Positions 46,511-55,013 of a stretch of DNA of 64,000 nt are shown piece after piece. The DNA is from CAZNXJ01 sp964577115 (GTDB lineage Bacteria; Planctomycetota; Planctomycetia; Pirellulales; Pirellulaceae). Position numbers and translations under genes: made by a program. Within the stretch, counting starts at the first letter, position 1. The number at the start of each line of letters is the position of its first letter. The notes beneath the pieces were generated by a model. It was not told the origin of the DNA and made no database searches. It saw nothing but the letters and a program-made list of their open reading frames with translations. The stretch is from positions 195,345 through 259,344 of the forward strand of contig CAZNXJ010000004.1 in the NCBI GenBank assembly GCA_964577115.1, written 5' to 3'.

Positions 46511-48269
46511 ACAACGGCAAGGGCAAGGGCAAGGGCGCTGGCAAGAGTTCAGTGGCCGGATCGCCCGCAGGTTGCGCGGGGGCGAGCGACTGATCGCTTT
46601 CGGCCAGTTCGAGCACGTGAGCGGCCAGGATGCGCGCGACTTCGGCCGCGACGTCGGGGTGGCGCTGGACATGCGAGTGCGACACGGGGACGCTTAAATC
46701 GCTGTCGGTACTCGGGTGCCGCGCGCTGGCGACAGGAACGACCCCGTCGGTGGGCCCCGTCAGCAGGCCGGGGTGCGATTCGCCATAGATGCTGTGCATG
46801 CGCACATGCGGCGCGACGGGCAGCCGCCAGACGGTTCGCAATAGCGGTGAATCCGGCTCGAGCACGTCAACGCTCGTGGGCAACCGCCGCGCGACGTACG
46901 AGCGGAAGGCACCGGGATTGTCGCGAACGAGCTGCGCGTACTGACGCTCGACACGCGTCGCGGGCCTCAGTAGTGCGGCCATCCGACCAGCGGCGGTCGC
47001 CGCCGGCACCACTCCGCGGTGCGGCGTGGCGATGAAAATGACGCGCGCAACGTTAGGGTGCGGGTCAAAATACGCCATGCTTAGCAGCTCGCTCCGTACG
47101 TGTTCGGGAGCGTTCAACCATTCGATTGGCCAGTGTGCCAGCGCATTCCACACCTCTTCACCGCTCGCCGTGACCTGGAGCTTCGCGACGAGCCCTCCCA
47201 TGCTATGACCAACGATGACCATCTGCCGCAGCGCCGGGTCGCACGCCGCCGGGTCGCAGGTAGTAAGGACCGCGTCGAGTTCTTCGCGGAGCCGAGCGGC
47301 CGTGCGGAGGAGACCTTCTTCGGTCGCGTAGCGAAACATCCAGATCTGGTAGTGGTCCGGGAGCCCCGGGATCGCTCGTAGATCGTTCGCCAAGTCGGCA
47401 CCGCTTTCCGGTCCCGACAGCAGTCCATGCACGTAGATCAGCGGGATCTTTCCCGCCTGGTACGGTTCAAGGAACAGCAGGCCGTCCTCGGGTCGCGAAC
47501 CGCCGGACCGAAGAAAACGAAGCGCCGGCGCCGCGGGAAGCAGGTCGAGTTGCGCGGAGAGCCCAGCGGTTAGGTCGGCCGCGAGAGGTGCGTGGCCGGT
47601 GGGCAGCGCGACGTCGAACGCCGCCAGCGGGTTGTAGAGCTCAAGCGTTGTGCAGGTATCGTCGAAGCGGAGGATCGCCGTGGCACTGAACGCCCAGTGC
47701 TGCGGCAGGAACCGTCGCTCGGGCACCGGATCCTGGCACGTTCCCGCCACGACGAGCGGAACACCGCGCCCCTCCCGACGATGACGGCGGCTCAGCGGCG
47801 CCGCACGGTCTACGGGAGGTAACTCGAGCCGCTGAAAATCCTCGGGCTGCCATGCGAAGCCATGCACCGCAAGCGGCACAACTTGCGGTTGCTCGCCCGC
47901 AACAACATGAATGCCCACGCCGGGCTCATAACGGCCGAACTGCTGCGCCGACGCCACAAACCGCTCGACGGCCGTATGGTATTGCCGCCAGGCCGCAGAA
48001 CTTCGCAGCGGGTTGTCGGCGAACTCGAGCGTACCGTACCACGCCCAGCGAGCGCTTTGAAAGTAATGCTCGACGCACTCCGACTGCTCGGCCGCGGCTG
48101 CCGCGTTGCCCCGCTCGAAACACGCGATCGACTGATCAATCAGACTGCGCGGTGCGCATGCGTCCGTGTGTCCGGACGGCAGCAGAGCACAACCGGGGGC
48201 GAGCAATAGCACGCCAAGCAACCACCATCGTCCACCGGCGGAGGCGCTCGTACGCTCGACGCGCTCCAT
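46152..48269 (-). CDS. Lipase-like alpha/beta hydrolase, probable lipoprotein
   Basis: Start chosen at ATG 48269 because it gives a lipoprotein-type signal (WWLLGVLLLAPGC); the frame is open 40 codons further upstream. A planctomycete-type N-terminal region (about 60-270) precedes an alpha/beta hydrolase domain: IPLIYVHGLLSGPES, nucleophile S356 in VGHSMGGLVAKL, IATPHRG, PTDGVVPVASA with a likely Asp, and a late His in SHSHVQRHP. The fold resembles triacylglycerol lipases and PGAP1-like esterases; the substrate is unknown. The core ends near 46570. Its C-terminal extension reads through the repeat and the N gap; the stop is 46152 as drawn, or 46108 if the duplication is collapsed. The tail is antisense to the rarD tail. 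Confidence 0.75.
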   Translation of the reverse strand: MERVERTSASAGGRWWLLGVLLLAPGCALLPSGHTDACAPRSLIDQSIACFERGNAAAAAEQSECVEHYFQSARWAWYGTLEFADNPLRSSAAWRQYHTAVERFVASAQQFGRYEPGVGIHVVAGEQPQVVPLAVHGFAWQPEDFQRLELPPVDRAAPLSRRHRREGRGVPLVVAGTCQDPVPERRFLPQHWAFSATAILRFDDTCTTLELYNPLAAFDVALPTGHAPLAADLTAGLSAQLDLLPAAPALRFLRSGGSRPEDGLLFLEPYQAGKIPLIYVHGLLSGPESGADLANDLRAIPGLPDHYQIWMFRYATEEGLLRTAARLREELDAVLTTCDPAACDPALRQMVIVGHSMGGLVAKLQVTASGEEVWNALAHWPIEWLNAPEHVRSELLSMAYFDPHPNVARVIFIATPHRGVVPAATAAGRMAALLRPATRVERQYAQLVRDNPGAFRSYVARRLPTSVDVLEPDSPLLRTVWRLPVAPHVRMHSIYGESHPGLLTGPTDGVVPVASARHPSTDSDLSVPVSHSHVQRHPDVAAEVARILAAHVLELAESDQSLAPAQPAGDPATELLPAPLPLPLPLFNSTREEPSTWEEVPTREESSTRDESPAELPSXXXXXXXXXXXXXXXXXXXXXXXXXXXXXXXXXXRREKNRPRATNRPPNCRRQGNRCRREFPPARESVRSCRLAGRGALPLRRGQCW
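46259..46313. repeat. Left copy of a 55-bp exact duplication at the assembly gap
   Basis: These 55 bases are identical to 46414-46468. They abut the N run directly, so the duplication is probably a shared k-mer of two contig ends, not biology. Confidence 0.85.
46314..46413. other. Assembly gap of 100 N
   Basis: Exactly 100 N, a conventional placeholder length. Both flanks are the same 55-bp sequence. Removing the Ns and one copy (155 nt) restores open frames on both strands, so the real gap may be zero. Confidence 0.95.
46414..46468. repeat. Right copy of the 55-bp exact duplication
   Basis: Identical to 46259-46313. Downstream the Ser/Asp-coding repeat continues in degenerate form to about 46505, so the locus is locally repetitive, which would explain why the assembler stopped here. 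Confidence 0.85.
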
Positions 48270-48451
48270 GGCACCATCCCGCAGCCGCGCTGCCGATCCG
48301 CATATTCGGAGTCCTTGGCTGCATCCGTGCCGTCCGTTGCGATCCGTGGCTCTCTCTAACATCGGCGCGCGGCACCCGCGCGTTCGCATGAACTCGGTAG
48401 CTCAACGAGAGCGAAGATCAATCGAGCGCGGCACAACCGGCATGATGGGAA

Positions 48452-49132
48452 TCAACCTTCCGGCGTGAACCCCAGCACGATGTCGAAATTCGCCGCCAGC
48501 TCGCCAATTCGCGAATCCGGGATCGGTGCGAAATCGACGAGCACCGCCTCGCGAGCCTTGGGGTCGCGAATGCTGCGCAAAATCCCATCGCGCTCGTTCT
48601 GCGGCTCGCCGCGGACGTAGCACTGCGTAATGAACTTCTCCTGGCCAGGCACTTTGACGGCGAAGTGAATGTGCGGTGTCCGCCCCGGATAGGGTACTGG
48701 CTTGATCGTGCGGAAGTAGTACTCGCCCTTCGATCCAGTCAGGAAGCTGCCGAAGCCTTGAAAATTCGCATCGCGTTTTTCACGATTGCCGCTGCGGCTG
48801 TGAAGGTAAGCGCCGTTATTATCGACCTGCCAGATTTCAACAGTGGCATTTCGAATGGGCGAGCCGTTACGGCTGAGCACCCGCCCGGTCAGATGCGTGA
48901 TCTCGCCGACCGCCGGGGTGATCGAATCATTGATAATCAAGAGGTCGTTGTTCGTGTCGAGCGGCAGGCGGTCGGGATAAAACGGTCCTTCCGTCTGGGG
49001 TGGCGTAAGCGTCAATTCCTCGGCAAACGCCCCGGGCCGCTCGAACCATTGAGACGCCAGCACCGCGGTAACCGCCATGCCGGAATGACGCAGGAAGGTT
49101 CGGCGGTCCCGTGGTCCAGGCAGAATCTTCAT
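48452..49132 (-). CDS. Tat-exported intradiol ring-cleavage dioxygenase
   Basis: 226 residues; ATG 49132 is preceded by GGAGAG, and the longer open frame upstream is not needed. The N-terminus has a Tat motif (RRTFLRHSGMAV) and a cleavage region near residue 37. The body matches protocatechuate 3,4-dioxygenase-type intradiol enzymes: TEGPFYPD, LTGRVLSRNGSPIRNATVEIWQ, then ligands Y109 (GAYLH), Y148 (VPYPGR), H154 and H156 (TPHIHF) for Fe(III). Export of an iron dioxygenase in this way is known for a group of single-domain intradiol enzymes of unknown substrate. It would cleave a catechol-type ring between the hydroxyls. It sits alone, with no ring-hydroxylation genes nearby. Confidence 0.87.
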   Translation of the reverse strand: MKILPGPRDRRTFLRHSGMAVTAVLASQWFERPGAFAEELTLTPPQTEGPFYPDRLPLDTNNDLLIINDSITPAVGEITHLTGRVLSRNGSPIRNATVEIWQVDNNGAYLHSRSGNREKRDANFQGFGSFLTGSKGEYYFRTIKPVPYPGRTPHIHFAVKVPGQEKFITQCYVRGEPQNERDGILRSIRDPKAREAVLVDFAPIPDSRIGELAANFDIVLGFTPEG

Positions 49133-49342
49133 GGGCAGCTCTCCATAATTCATGATCACCGCACGGTGCGCGGGAAACTGTCGATCACACGCCCACCATT
49201 TTCCCTTTCCTCGGCCACCTCTGGCAAGCACCCGCGAGTATACGTGGACCGTCAAGACGCCATCGCGAGATAGCGCTACGTCGATTGCCTGGGAACCGAA
49301 ATGGCCACGGATACCTTGGCATCCACAATCGGCACGCACGGC

Positions 49343-50329
49343 TTATTGATGATCGCGGAGGATCCGCTTCTCTTCCTTGATCTTGACCGCCCCTTTCTCG
49401 GGCTGGATCTCACGGCCGGAGATATTCATCCAGCTCTGCGTCAGCTCGGCACCGAACAGGATGATTAGCGACGTGTAATAGACCCAGACGAGTACGGCGA
49501 TCAACGACCCGGCGGCGGTTCCCCAGGTGGCTCCGGTTTCTGATCGCTGGAGCCACCAGCCGAGCAGTAATTTGCCTACGACAAACAGAAAGGCTGTCAT
49601 CCCCGCGCCGATCCACGTATCTCGCCACTGAAGTTTCGCGTCGGGTAACAGCTTGTACATCGCCGCGAACAGTAGCGTTGCCACGGCGAACGTCACGAGC
49701 GCGTTCAGAAGCATTCCGATGACAGTTCCGACAGTTCCCGGTTCTCGGCCCAGGATCATTTGAGTTATTTCTTCCAGCGTGGCGGTGAGGATGAGCGACA
49801 CAAGTAACAAGAAGGCAATCACCACGATCATGCTCAACGAGAGCAAACGCTTCAGCAGAAAGTTCATCACGCCACCCTGCTCAGGATCCGGTTCGACCTC
49901 CCAAGCCCGGTTCAGCGCGGTTTGTAATTGGACGAAGACACCGGTGGCCGAGAACACGAGTAGCACGATACCGATGATACGTGCGAGAGGTCCTAGAGCC
50001 GCGGGTCCGGTGCTTTGCCCCTTGGCCCGGTCAGCGACCTGCGTCAGTCCCGCTCCCGACGCCTGCGGGTCGGAGCCTTCAGCATCCGCCGTTTCTCCGC
50101 CGCTCGCATCTCCGCTTACCGCGTCCGCAGGAATCCCCACCTGTTCTTTCATCACCTCCGCCACCCGTTCGTGAGAAACCCCGAACAGTCCCGCCAGGAA
50201 GAAAACAAGTACGAGCAGCGGCGGAAGCGAAAAAATGGTGTAGTAGGCAATCGCCGCCGCACTCGCCATACACTCGTCGTCGGAGAAATCCGCGGCGGCT
50301 CGTTTTAGCGCCCTAAACAACTTATTCAT
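49343..50329 (-). CDS. YihY/virulence-factor BrkB family membrane protein
   Basis: 328 residues from ATG 50329 (MNKLFRALKRAAADF), behind AGAGATCGAG. Six membrane helices are visible, with the family pattern MASAAAIAYYTIFSLPPLLVLVFFLAGLFG at the start and WGTAAGSLIAVLVWVYYTSLIILFGAELTQ near the end. A Gly/Ala/Asp-rich hydrophilic insert (about 75-120) separates helices 1 and 2. The family was once called ribonuclease BN but is now considered an inner-membrane protein of unknown, possibly transport, function. It is divergent from the coiled-coil and holin-like genes that follow, and together they look like an envelope or stress set. Confidence 0.88.
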   Translation of the reverse strand: MNKLFRALKRAAADFSDDECMASAAAIAYYTIFSLPPLLVLVFFLAGLFGVSHERVAEVMKEQVGIPADAVSGDASGGETADAEGSDPQASGAGLTQVADRAKGQSTGPAALGPLARIIGIVLLVFSATGVFVQLQTALNRAWEVEPDPEQGGVMNFLLKRLLSLSMIVVIAFLLLVSLILTATLEEITQMILGREPGTVGTVIGMLLNALVTFAVATLLFAAMYKLLPDAKLQWRDTWIGAGMTAFLFVVGKLLLGWWLQRSETGATWGTAAGSLIAVLVWVYYTSLIILFGAELTQSWMNISGREIQPEKGAVKIKEEKRILRDHQ

Positions 50330-50688
50330 CTCGATCTCTCCCCTGCCTGGCCCCACGTGCTCTTGGCATCACCTATTCCGACAAGCACATCTCGCTTTGT
50401 TCCACCGGGCAGGGCAAATCCCGCGCCCTGACTTTGGAAGCGGTCGTGCAGGGCGCTTCAGGTGCGGACCAGACATGACCCAGCGGGTTCTTCCAAAGCC
50501 CCCCGCTCACAACTTTGAAATCGCCGCAAAATCCGGGCAACAAAGAACATTTTGAAAAGTACCGGTACGCAAGCTGCAAGCTCTCGATGCCATCGAAGTC
50601 AAACGATTCTCGCAGCCCCGCAGCGGGTGTGGGAACGCCATGGGTTTAGTCGAAGCCCTAGCGGCGATCGAGCAGAGGAGGAGAGAAG
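50330..50688. other. Divergent intergenic region before the envelope/stress genes
   Basis: 359 bp containing promoters for the YihY-like gene and the plus-strand coiled-coil gene. A weak sigma-54-like site (TGG at 50435-50437, GC at 50448-49, correct 10-nt spacing but two mismatches in the -24 box) is present. GAAGCG and CGCTTC arms around 50438-50459 could form a small hairpin. No gene is seen. Confidence 0.4.
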
Positions 50689-51363
50689 ATGGCACGAGAC
50701 GATAATCAGTCGACCAACACACCAGCGGGCAGCTCGGAAAATTCCGGCCTACCTCGCACGGCAGATCAGACCAGTACATTTTCCGCATCGAGCGCTGAGA
50801 GCAACCAGCGTTCGAGTCAGTTCACGCAGCCTCAGCAGTTCAGTGAAGCAGGCGAACCGCTTCGCATGGGCAATGAAGCAACGGACGCATCAGAGGCCAG
50901 CCAAAGTCGGAAGGCTAAGGAACAAGTTCGGAAGGCGGGGGCGACGATCGGCGAGCAGGCTTCGGCTACCGCCGAAGAATTACAGCAGAAGATGCAGCAG
51001 GCCTCGCAGCGTGCGAAGCAGCGTGGAAGCGAACTGCTGGATGGACAGAAACATCGCGCGGCGGAAGAGCTCTCGCAAGTGAGCTCGGCCATTCGGCGTG
51101 CTGCCGACGAGTTGCACGCCGACCACGATGACAACCTCGCCGAGTACGTCGAAATGGCGGCGGCGAAGATCGATGGCATGGCTGACTATTTGCGCCAGCG
51201 CGACCTGGGACGCATGTACCAGGATATCGAATCGACGGCACGGCGGCGCCCCGAACTCTTTTTCGGCGGCATGTTCCTCGTTGGACTCGGGCTCTCACGG
51301 TTCTTAAAAGCGTCCACGCGATCCCATCAAGGTTCGCGGGAATTCGAATATCCGTACTCCTAA
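50689..51363 (+). CDS. Membrane-anchored coiled-coil protein (ElaB/YqjD-like plan)
   Basis: 224 residues; ATG 50689 follows an excellent ribosome site (GAGGAGGAGAG). Residues 1-75 are Ser/Thr/Gln rich and probably disordered. Residues about 76-190 are a long amphipathic helix region (KEQVRKAGATIGEQASATAEELQQ). A single hydrophobic segment (ELFFGGMFLVGLGLSRFL) is near the C-terminus. This order (disordered, helix, one C-terminal membrane anchor) resembles ElaB/YqjD-type ribosome- or membrane-associated stress proteins, but sequence similarity cannot be judged by eye. It is the first of three plus-strand genes with strong ribosome sites, probably highly translated. Confidence 0.65.
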   Translation: MARDDNQSTNTPAGSSENSGLPRTADQTSTFSASSAESNQRSSQFTQPQQFSEAGEPLRMGNEATDASEASQSRKAKEQVRKAGATIGEQASATAEELQQKMQQASQRAKQRGSELLDGQKHRAAEELSQVSSAIRRAADELHADHDDNLAEYVEMAAAKIDGMADYLRQRDLGRMYQDIESTARRRPELFFGGMFLVGLGLSRFLKASTRSHQGSREFEYPYS

Positions 51364-51522
51364 TCGCGTTTGGGCGTCTTGGATGTGAGCCGCCTCGCTT
51401 GATGTGCCAACCGAATTCGCAGGGGTTCCAGAATCAACAGACCATGGAATTGCCTTGCGAGCGAACAAACCAACTTCAATGAAGCAATATGGCCGCCTGC
51501 AGGCGGCAAGGAGGATGATTCC

Positions 51523-51978
51523 ATGGTCCAGACGGAAACGAGAATACGGTCCGACGGAACGCACCACGAGGCGGACGGGCGGTCCTTAACGCAGCTGATA
51601 AAGGAACTGCGCGCTGAAACCACGACGCTGATGCGGCAGGAAGTGGCGCTTGCCAAGACCGAGATGTCCGAGAAGCTATCGCGCGTCACGCGAAATCTCG
51701 CCTATCTCGCGACTGGCGGCGTGATCGCGATGGGCGGTCTGATCGTACTACTACTCGCCGCCGCGGCCGGAGTTTATGTCGGCCTCGTGGCCGCGGGGCT
51801 TACGCACATGACGGCTGGGTGGCTTGCGCCGCTGATCGTCGGTGGCATTGCCGCACTGATCGGTTACGTCCTCGTTCAGAAAGCTATCTCGACGATAAGT
51901 GACGAATCGCTAATGCCCGAGCGTACGAAGGAGACACTGAAAGACGACGCCGAGTGGATGAAAGAGAAGGTGCAATAA
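51523..51978 (+). CDS. Phage-holin-superfamily / YqjE-like membrane protein (Holin-X type)
   Basis: 151 residues; ATG 51523 follows AAGGAGGATG. An N-terminal amphipathic helix with LIKELRAETTTLMRQEVALAKTEM is typical of the PF07332-type putative actinobacterial Holin-X/YqjE family. It is followed by two membrane helices (about 62-90 and 97-118) and a charged C-terminus. Despite the name, these are chromosomal envelope proteins and no phage genes are near. The stop overlaps the next start by one base (TAATG), so translation is coupled. Confidence 0.8.
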   Translation: MVQTETRIRSDGTHHEADGRSLTQLIKELRAETTTLMRQEVALAKTEMSEKLSRVTRNLAYLATGGVIAMGGLIVLLLAAAAGVYVGLVAAGLTHMTAGWLAPLIVGGIAALIGYVLVQKAISTISDESLMPERTKETLKDDAEWMKEKVQ

Positions 51979-53423
51979 TGGCAACAACCGATCGACAAAC
52001 GGATGGGCAAAACCGTATCCAAGAATACGAATACGACTACAACGGTGGCACGCGGAGCTCGCGCGAACTGGAGCGCGATATTGAACGGACGCGGCACCAG
52101 ATGGATGAAACTCTGGATCAGATTGGCGAGCGTTTGCACCCGAAGCATCTTCTCGACGAAGTCCTCGATCTGTTCCGCTCAGGCGATCATGGTTCGGCCA
52201 AACGCGACCGCTACATCCAGCAGGCGCGGAGCTCGGGAAAACAGATCGCGCATAAGATTCGCCAGCATCCCGTTCCCGCGCTCCTTGCCGGCGCTGGGTT
52301 AGCCTGGCTGATCTACGAAGAACTGATGGGCGAAGATGAGGAAGACCTGGACACGGCGCGAGCGAGAATGCGTGCTCAGTGGGATGATATCCCCGAGCAC
52401 AGCGGATCCTTTGTGGATGCGCGCACCGGCGAGCCCTATGACGAATCCTACGGCGAGGAGTGGAAGGGCGTCGCGCCGTGGAGCGAGGGTTACGAATGGT
52501 CGGGCGAAGACGAGGCGACATGGAGCCAGCGGGCCGGAGCGACGCTGGAAGATTTGAAACATCGGCTGGCCGACTCGAGCCTCTCGGCACGCGACAAAAT
52601 TCAGCACGTCGCGTCAAAACTGATGGGCCTGTCGGGCCGAAAGCGGCGCGATCTGAGCGCCCAGTGGGCCACGCTCGCTCAGCGCAGTGCTCCATCATCG
52701 GGGCTTGGTGCCCCCTACCACGGAGTCAGTACCAAGGACTATTCGCGCGAACTGCGTGACCTGTGCGCTTGCGATTTTGCCGCGTCACACGACTGGTCAG
52801 CCGAGGATGAGGAAGGCTGGACGGAAAAAGCTCAGCACATGCTCGACGAGATCCAAGCCACGCTTTCCAACACAACCAGCTCGGCCAAAGATCGCATGAA
52901 GGCGCTCGCCGGGCATATCGGCGATTTCGTAGGCAGCACGCGTGACATGAGCGCTCACTACGGTGGTCAGCTGCGCCGCCAGGGTGCGCGGCTCGGCCGT
53001 TCGACGCGACGCGCGGCCGCTGGCATGCAGCACCAGTTTCAGAACGGCTATGTCCGCGGGCGCGACGGGTTCGCACATGCCGTTGAAGAATCACCGATGG
53101 CGGTAGGGGCCGCTTTCCTCGGTCTGGGGCTGATCGCCGGTATGCTCCTCCCATCGACGCGTCGCGAAGACGAGCTGATGGGGGAAGCGTCCGACCAGCT
53201 CAAACATCAGGTCAAAGAGACGGGCCAAGATGTTCTCCGGCGGGGTCGGCATGTCGCCAAGGCAACTGCGAGTGCGGCGGCCGAACAACTCGAGAAAGAA
53301 GGCTTGACGCCCGAGCAGCTCGCCGAGAAAGCTCGGCACGTCGCGGAAGCGACTTCCGAGCGAGCGAATCAAACGGTCCGCGACGAAGCGACAAACGCTC
53401 AGCAAGCGATGGACCTCGAATAA
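51978..53423 (+). CDS. DUF3618-like N-terminus, long stress/envelope protein
   Basis: 481 residues; ATG 51978 overlaps the holin-like stop (TAATG) and has GAGAAGGTG upstream. Residues 25-60 (SRELERDIERTRHQMDETLDQIGERLHP) match the DUF3618 pattern usually encoded next to Holin-X proteins. Hydrophobic segments near 100-115 (PVPALLAGAGLAWLIYEEL) and 375-392 (AVGAAFLGLGLIAGMLLP) may insert in the membrane. The middle is acidic and Trp-containing, with two similar blocks (WSEGYEWSGEDEATWSQRA and HDWSAEDEEGWTEKA) suggesting an internal duplication. The C-terminal 80 residues are an amphipathic coiled coil. Its role is probably envelope-stress related; no enzyme motif is seen. A strong terminator follows. 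Confidence 0.7.
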   Translation: MATTDRQTDGQNRIQEYEYDYNGGTRSSRELERDIERTRHQMDETLDQIGERLHPKHLLDEVLDLFRSGDHGSAKRDRYIQQARSSGKQIAHKIRQHPVPALLAGAGLAWLIYEELMGEDEEDLDTARARMRAQWDDIPEHSGSFVDARTGEPYDESYGEEWKGVAPWSEGYEWSGEDEATWSQRAGATLEDLKHRLADSSLSARDKIQHVASKLMGLSGRKRRDLSAQWATLAQRSAPSSGLGAPYHGVSTKDYSRELRDLCACDFAASHDWSAEDEEGWTEKAQHMLDEIQATLSNTTSSAKDRMKALAGHIGDFVGSTRDMSAHYGGQLRRQGARLGRSTRRAAAGMQHQFQNGYVRGRDGFAHAVEESPMAVGAAFLGLGLIAGMLLPSTRREDELMGEASDQLKHQVKETGQDVLRRGRHVAKATASAAAEQLEKEGLTPEQLAEKARHVAEATSERANQTVRDEATNAQQAMDLE

Positions 53424-53454
53424 GCTCTTGCGATTTCGATCGCGAATGCCGGGT

Positions 53455-53491
53455 GGGGAGATGAAATCGGGCGATCTCATCTCCCCTTTTT
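53455..53491 (+). terminator. Rho-independent terminator after the envelope/stress operon
   Basis: GGGGAGATGA (53455-53464) pairs with TCATCTCCCC (53477-53486), followed by TTTTT. It lies 31 nt after the stop and between convergent genes. Confidence 0.9.
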
Positions 53492-53521
53492 CGTGCGTCA
53501 CAGCTTTAATTTGTGCCAGTT

Positions 53522-54781
53522 TTATTTTGATCGAAACACAATGCGGCTGCTAACAACGGCATCGCGCTCATCGCTGACCGTAAGAAACCACATATCCGCT
53601 TCGTTCGGCGGCGTTTCCGCCTCAATGCGATCTCCGTGGATCTGCGCGGGCCGAGTAATCCACGCGCGCTGATTGATCGGTTCTGATCCTCCGGCCCAAT
53701 GCAACTCGGCCTTTTTCAGCGTGACCGCCGCGCGCACGGGCACGACAACGCGGCCGTCTTTGATCACCGGTTGCCCGATCTCGGCGAGGCCCGGTTCGCC
53801 GCGCAAATGGTGCTCGACAAACAAATGGATTTCGCGCGGCGCCCATCCCTGGGGATGGCCGTGTGGCATGTTCACCGTGATGCACAACTGCTTCGTCCCT
53901 TCGACGAGATCATAGCTCTTCATATAGCTATCGAGCGGATAAGCGAAATCGTTTGTACCATTCACCCAGAGAATCGGCATCTGCACGCCCGGCAGATACT
54001 GCATGGGATCCCAGAGCTTCGTCCAGCGTTCCCGCTGGTTTTCGGACATCTGAGCGAACCGGCCGAGCCAGGCGCTGTTCTCGTGCAGGTATCCGCAGCC
54101 GTACACGGGGACAGCGGCACGAAAACGAGAATCCACGCCGGCCACAATGCAGGTCAAATAGCCCCCCCAGCTAATGCCCGTGACCGCCGTCCGTTCGTGG
54201 TCCACTTCCTCAAAACTACGGATCAGCGAGTGGGCTCGAATTACAGCAGCGACGGCATGGTACGGCCACTGCTCGTCGGGCGACTGATCCACACTGCCGA
54301 ATTTTTCCTCATCCGACTGGTTGGGGCCGCCGCGCTCGAGCCGCGTTCGGTTCGCCGGGTCGTGGGCATTCTTGCCTTCGATCGGGCGATGTCCGGCCAG
54401 GTCCATGGCAATGGCCGCATAGCCTTTCTTCGCCCACAATTCGGCCCATTCACGAAAGGCCGTTCCGCCGCCGCCATGCACGAGCACCACGGCGGGGAGC
54501 TCGCGGTCGAGCGACTTGTCGCCGGCGAGCAAGCCGGGCGTCGCGTAGTAAGCAAACACCTGCGTCGGCTGCCCGCCGTAGGGTTCGCCTTCGTAGAACA
54601 GCGAACGCACGGGAGACGTTTCATCGAGCCACTCAAACGAGGGCGGCTGGCTGAGATTTTCCAGATTCCAAGGCGTGCTTTCAGGGAGCCGCGGCGAGGG
54701 TGTAATGCGATCGGCCGCACCAAGTCCCGAGACGCACAGAAGGACCATAAAACAGGCAATCCGCAGCTCGACAAGCATCAT
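53522..54781 (-). CDS. Secreted alpha/beta hydrolase, acetylxylan-esterase-like
   Basis: 419 residues, with two adjacent ATGs (54781 and 54778) behind GAGG. A signal peptide (LRIACFMVLLCVSGLGAA) gives export. The catalytic fold shows VVLVHGGGGTAFREWAELWAKKGYAAIAMDLAGH, the nucleophile in TGISWGGYLT (Ser near 221), an Asp in VNGTNDFAYP and a His in MPHGHPQGW. This is close to planctomycete acetylxylan-esterase/dienelactone-hydrolase-like proteins. A beta-rich C-terminal region (about 335-419) may be an extra domain. It probably deacetylates polysaccharide or cleaves a similar ester outside the cytoplasm. It is divergent from the Tat oxidoreductase gene. Confidence 0.8.
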   Translation of the reverse strand: MMLVELRIACFMVLLCVSGLGAADRITPSPRLPESTPWNLENLSQPPSFEWLDETSPVRSLFYEGEPYGGQPTQVFAYYATPGLLAGDKSLDRELPAVVLVHGGGGTAFREWAELWAKKGYAAIAMDLAGHRPIEGKNAHDPANRTRLERGGPNQSDEEKFGSVDQSPDEQWPYHAVAAVIRAHSLIRSFEEVDHERTAVTGISWGGYLTCIVAGVDSRFRAAVPVYGCGYLHENSAWLGRFAQMSENQRERWTKLWDPMQYLPGVQMPILWVNGTNDFAYPLDSYMKSYDLVEGTKQLCITVNMPHGHPQGWAPREIHLFVEHHLRGEPGLAEIGQPVIKDGRVVVPVRAAVTLKKAELHWAGGSEPINQRAWITRPAQIHGDRIEAETPPNEADMWFLTVSDERDAVVSSRIVFRSK

Positions 54782-54790
54782 CGAACCTCG

Positions 54791-54825
54791 TCATCGTGTA
54801 AGCTGTTCAAGTCATCATGTAAGCT
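54791..54825. repeat. Two direct repeats with 21-bp period upstream of the esterase
   Basis: TCATCGTGTAAGCT (54791-54804) and TCATCATGTAAGCT (54812-54825) differ at one base. A spacing of 21 bp is two helical turns, so this could be a dimer operator just upstream of the minus-strand esterase start, or a local duplication. Confidence 0.45.
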
Positions 54826-55013
54826 ATTTATGTTGCTGGGTTCTCCACTGCACCGCCGTCTCCGCTGGCCGACGAGACGGACCGTAATCGGAACCCGGCC
54901 CCAGTATATCGACCGCCGCCGCGAGTGTGTTCGATCGAGGGTCATGGCACAGCATGGCCCCTCGACGCCACGGTCCGTGGTCGCTCGCAATTGCGAAACG
55001 GAAGGAGTCTGTG

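Noticed and set aside
50435..50450. Sigma-54 promoter before the coiled-coil gene
   Set aside because: GG/GC spacing is right, but the -24 box reads TGGAAG (two mismatches) and the -12 box GTGC; the leader would be over 200 nt. Too weak to annotate as a promoter.
51445..51458. Sigma-54 promoter before the holin-like gene (TGGAATTGCCTTGC)
   Set aside because: GG and GC are 9 nt apart, not 10, and the -24 box is poor.
51523..51978. Prophage indicated by a holin-family protein
   Set aside because: The family is common as a chromosomal envelope protein next to DUF3618 genes; no other phage gene is present.
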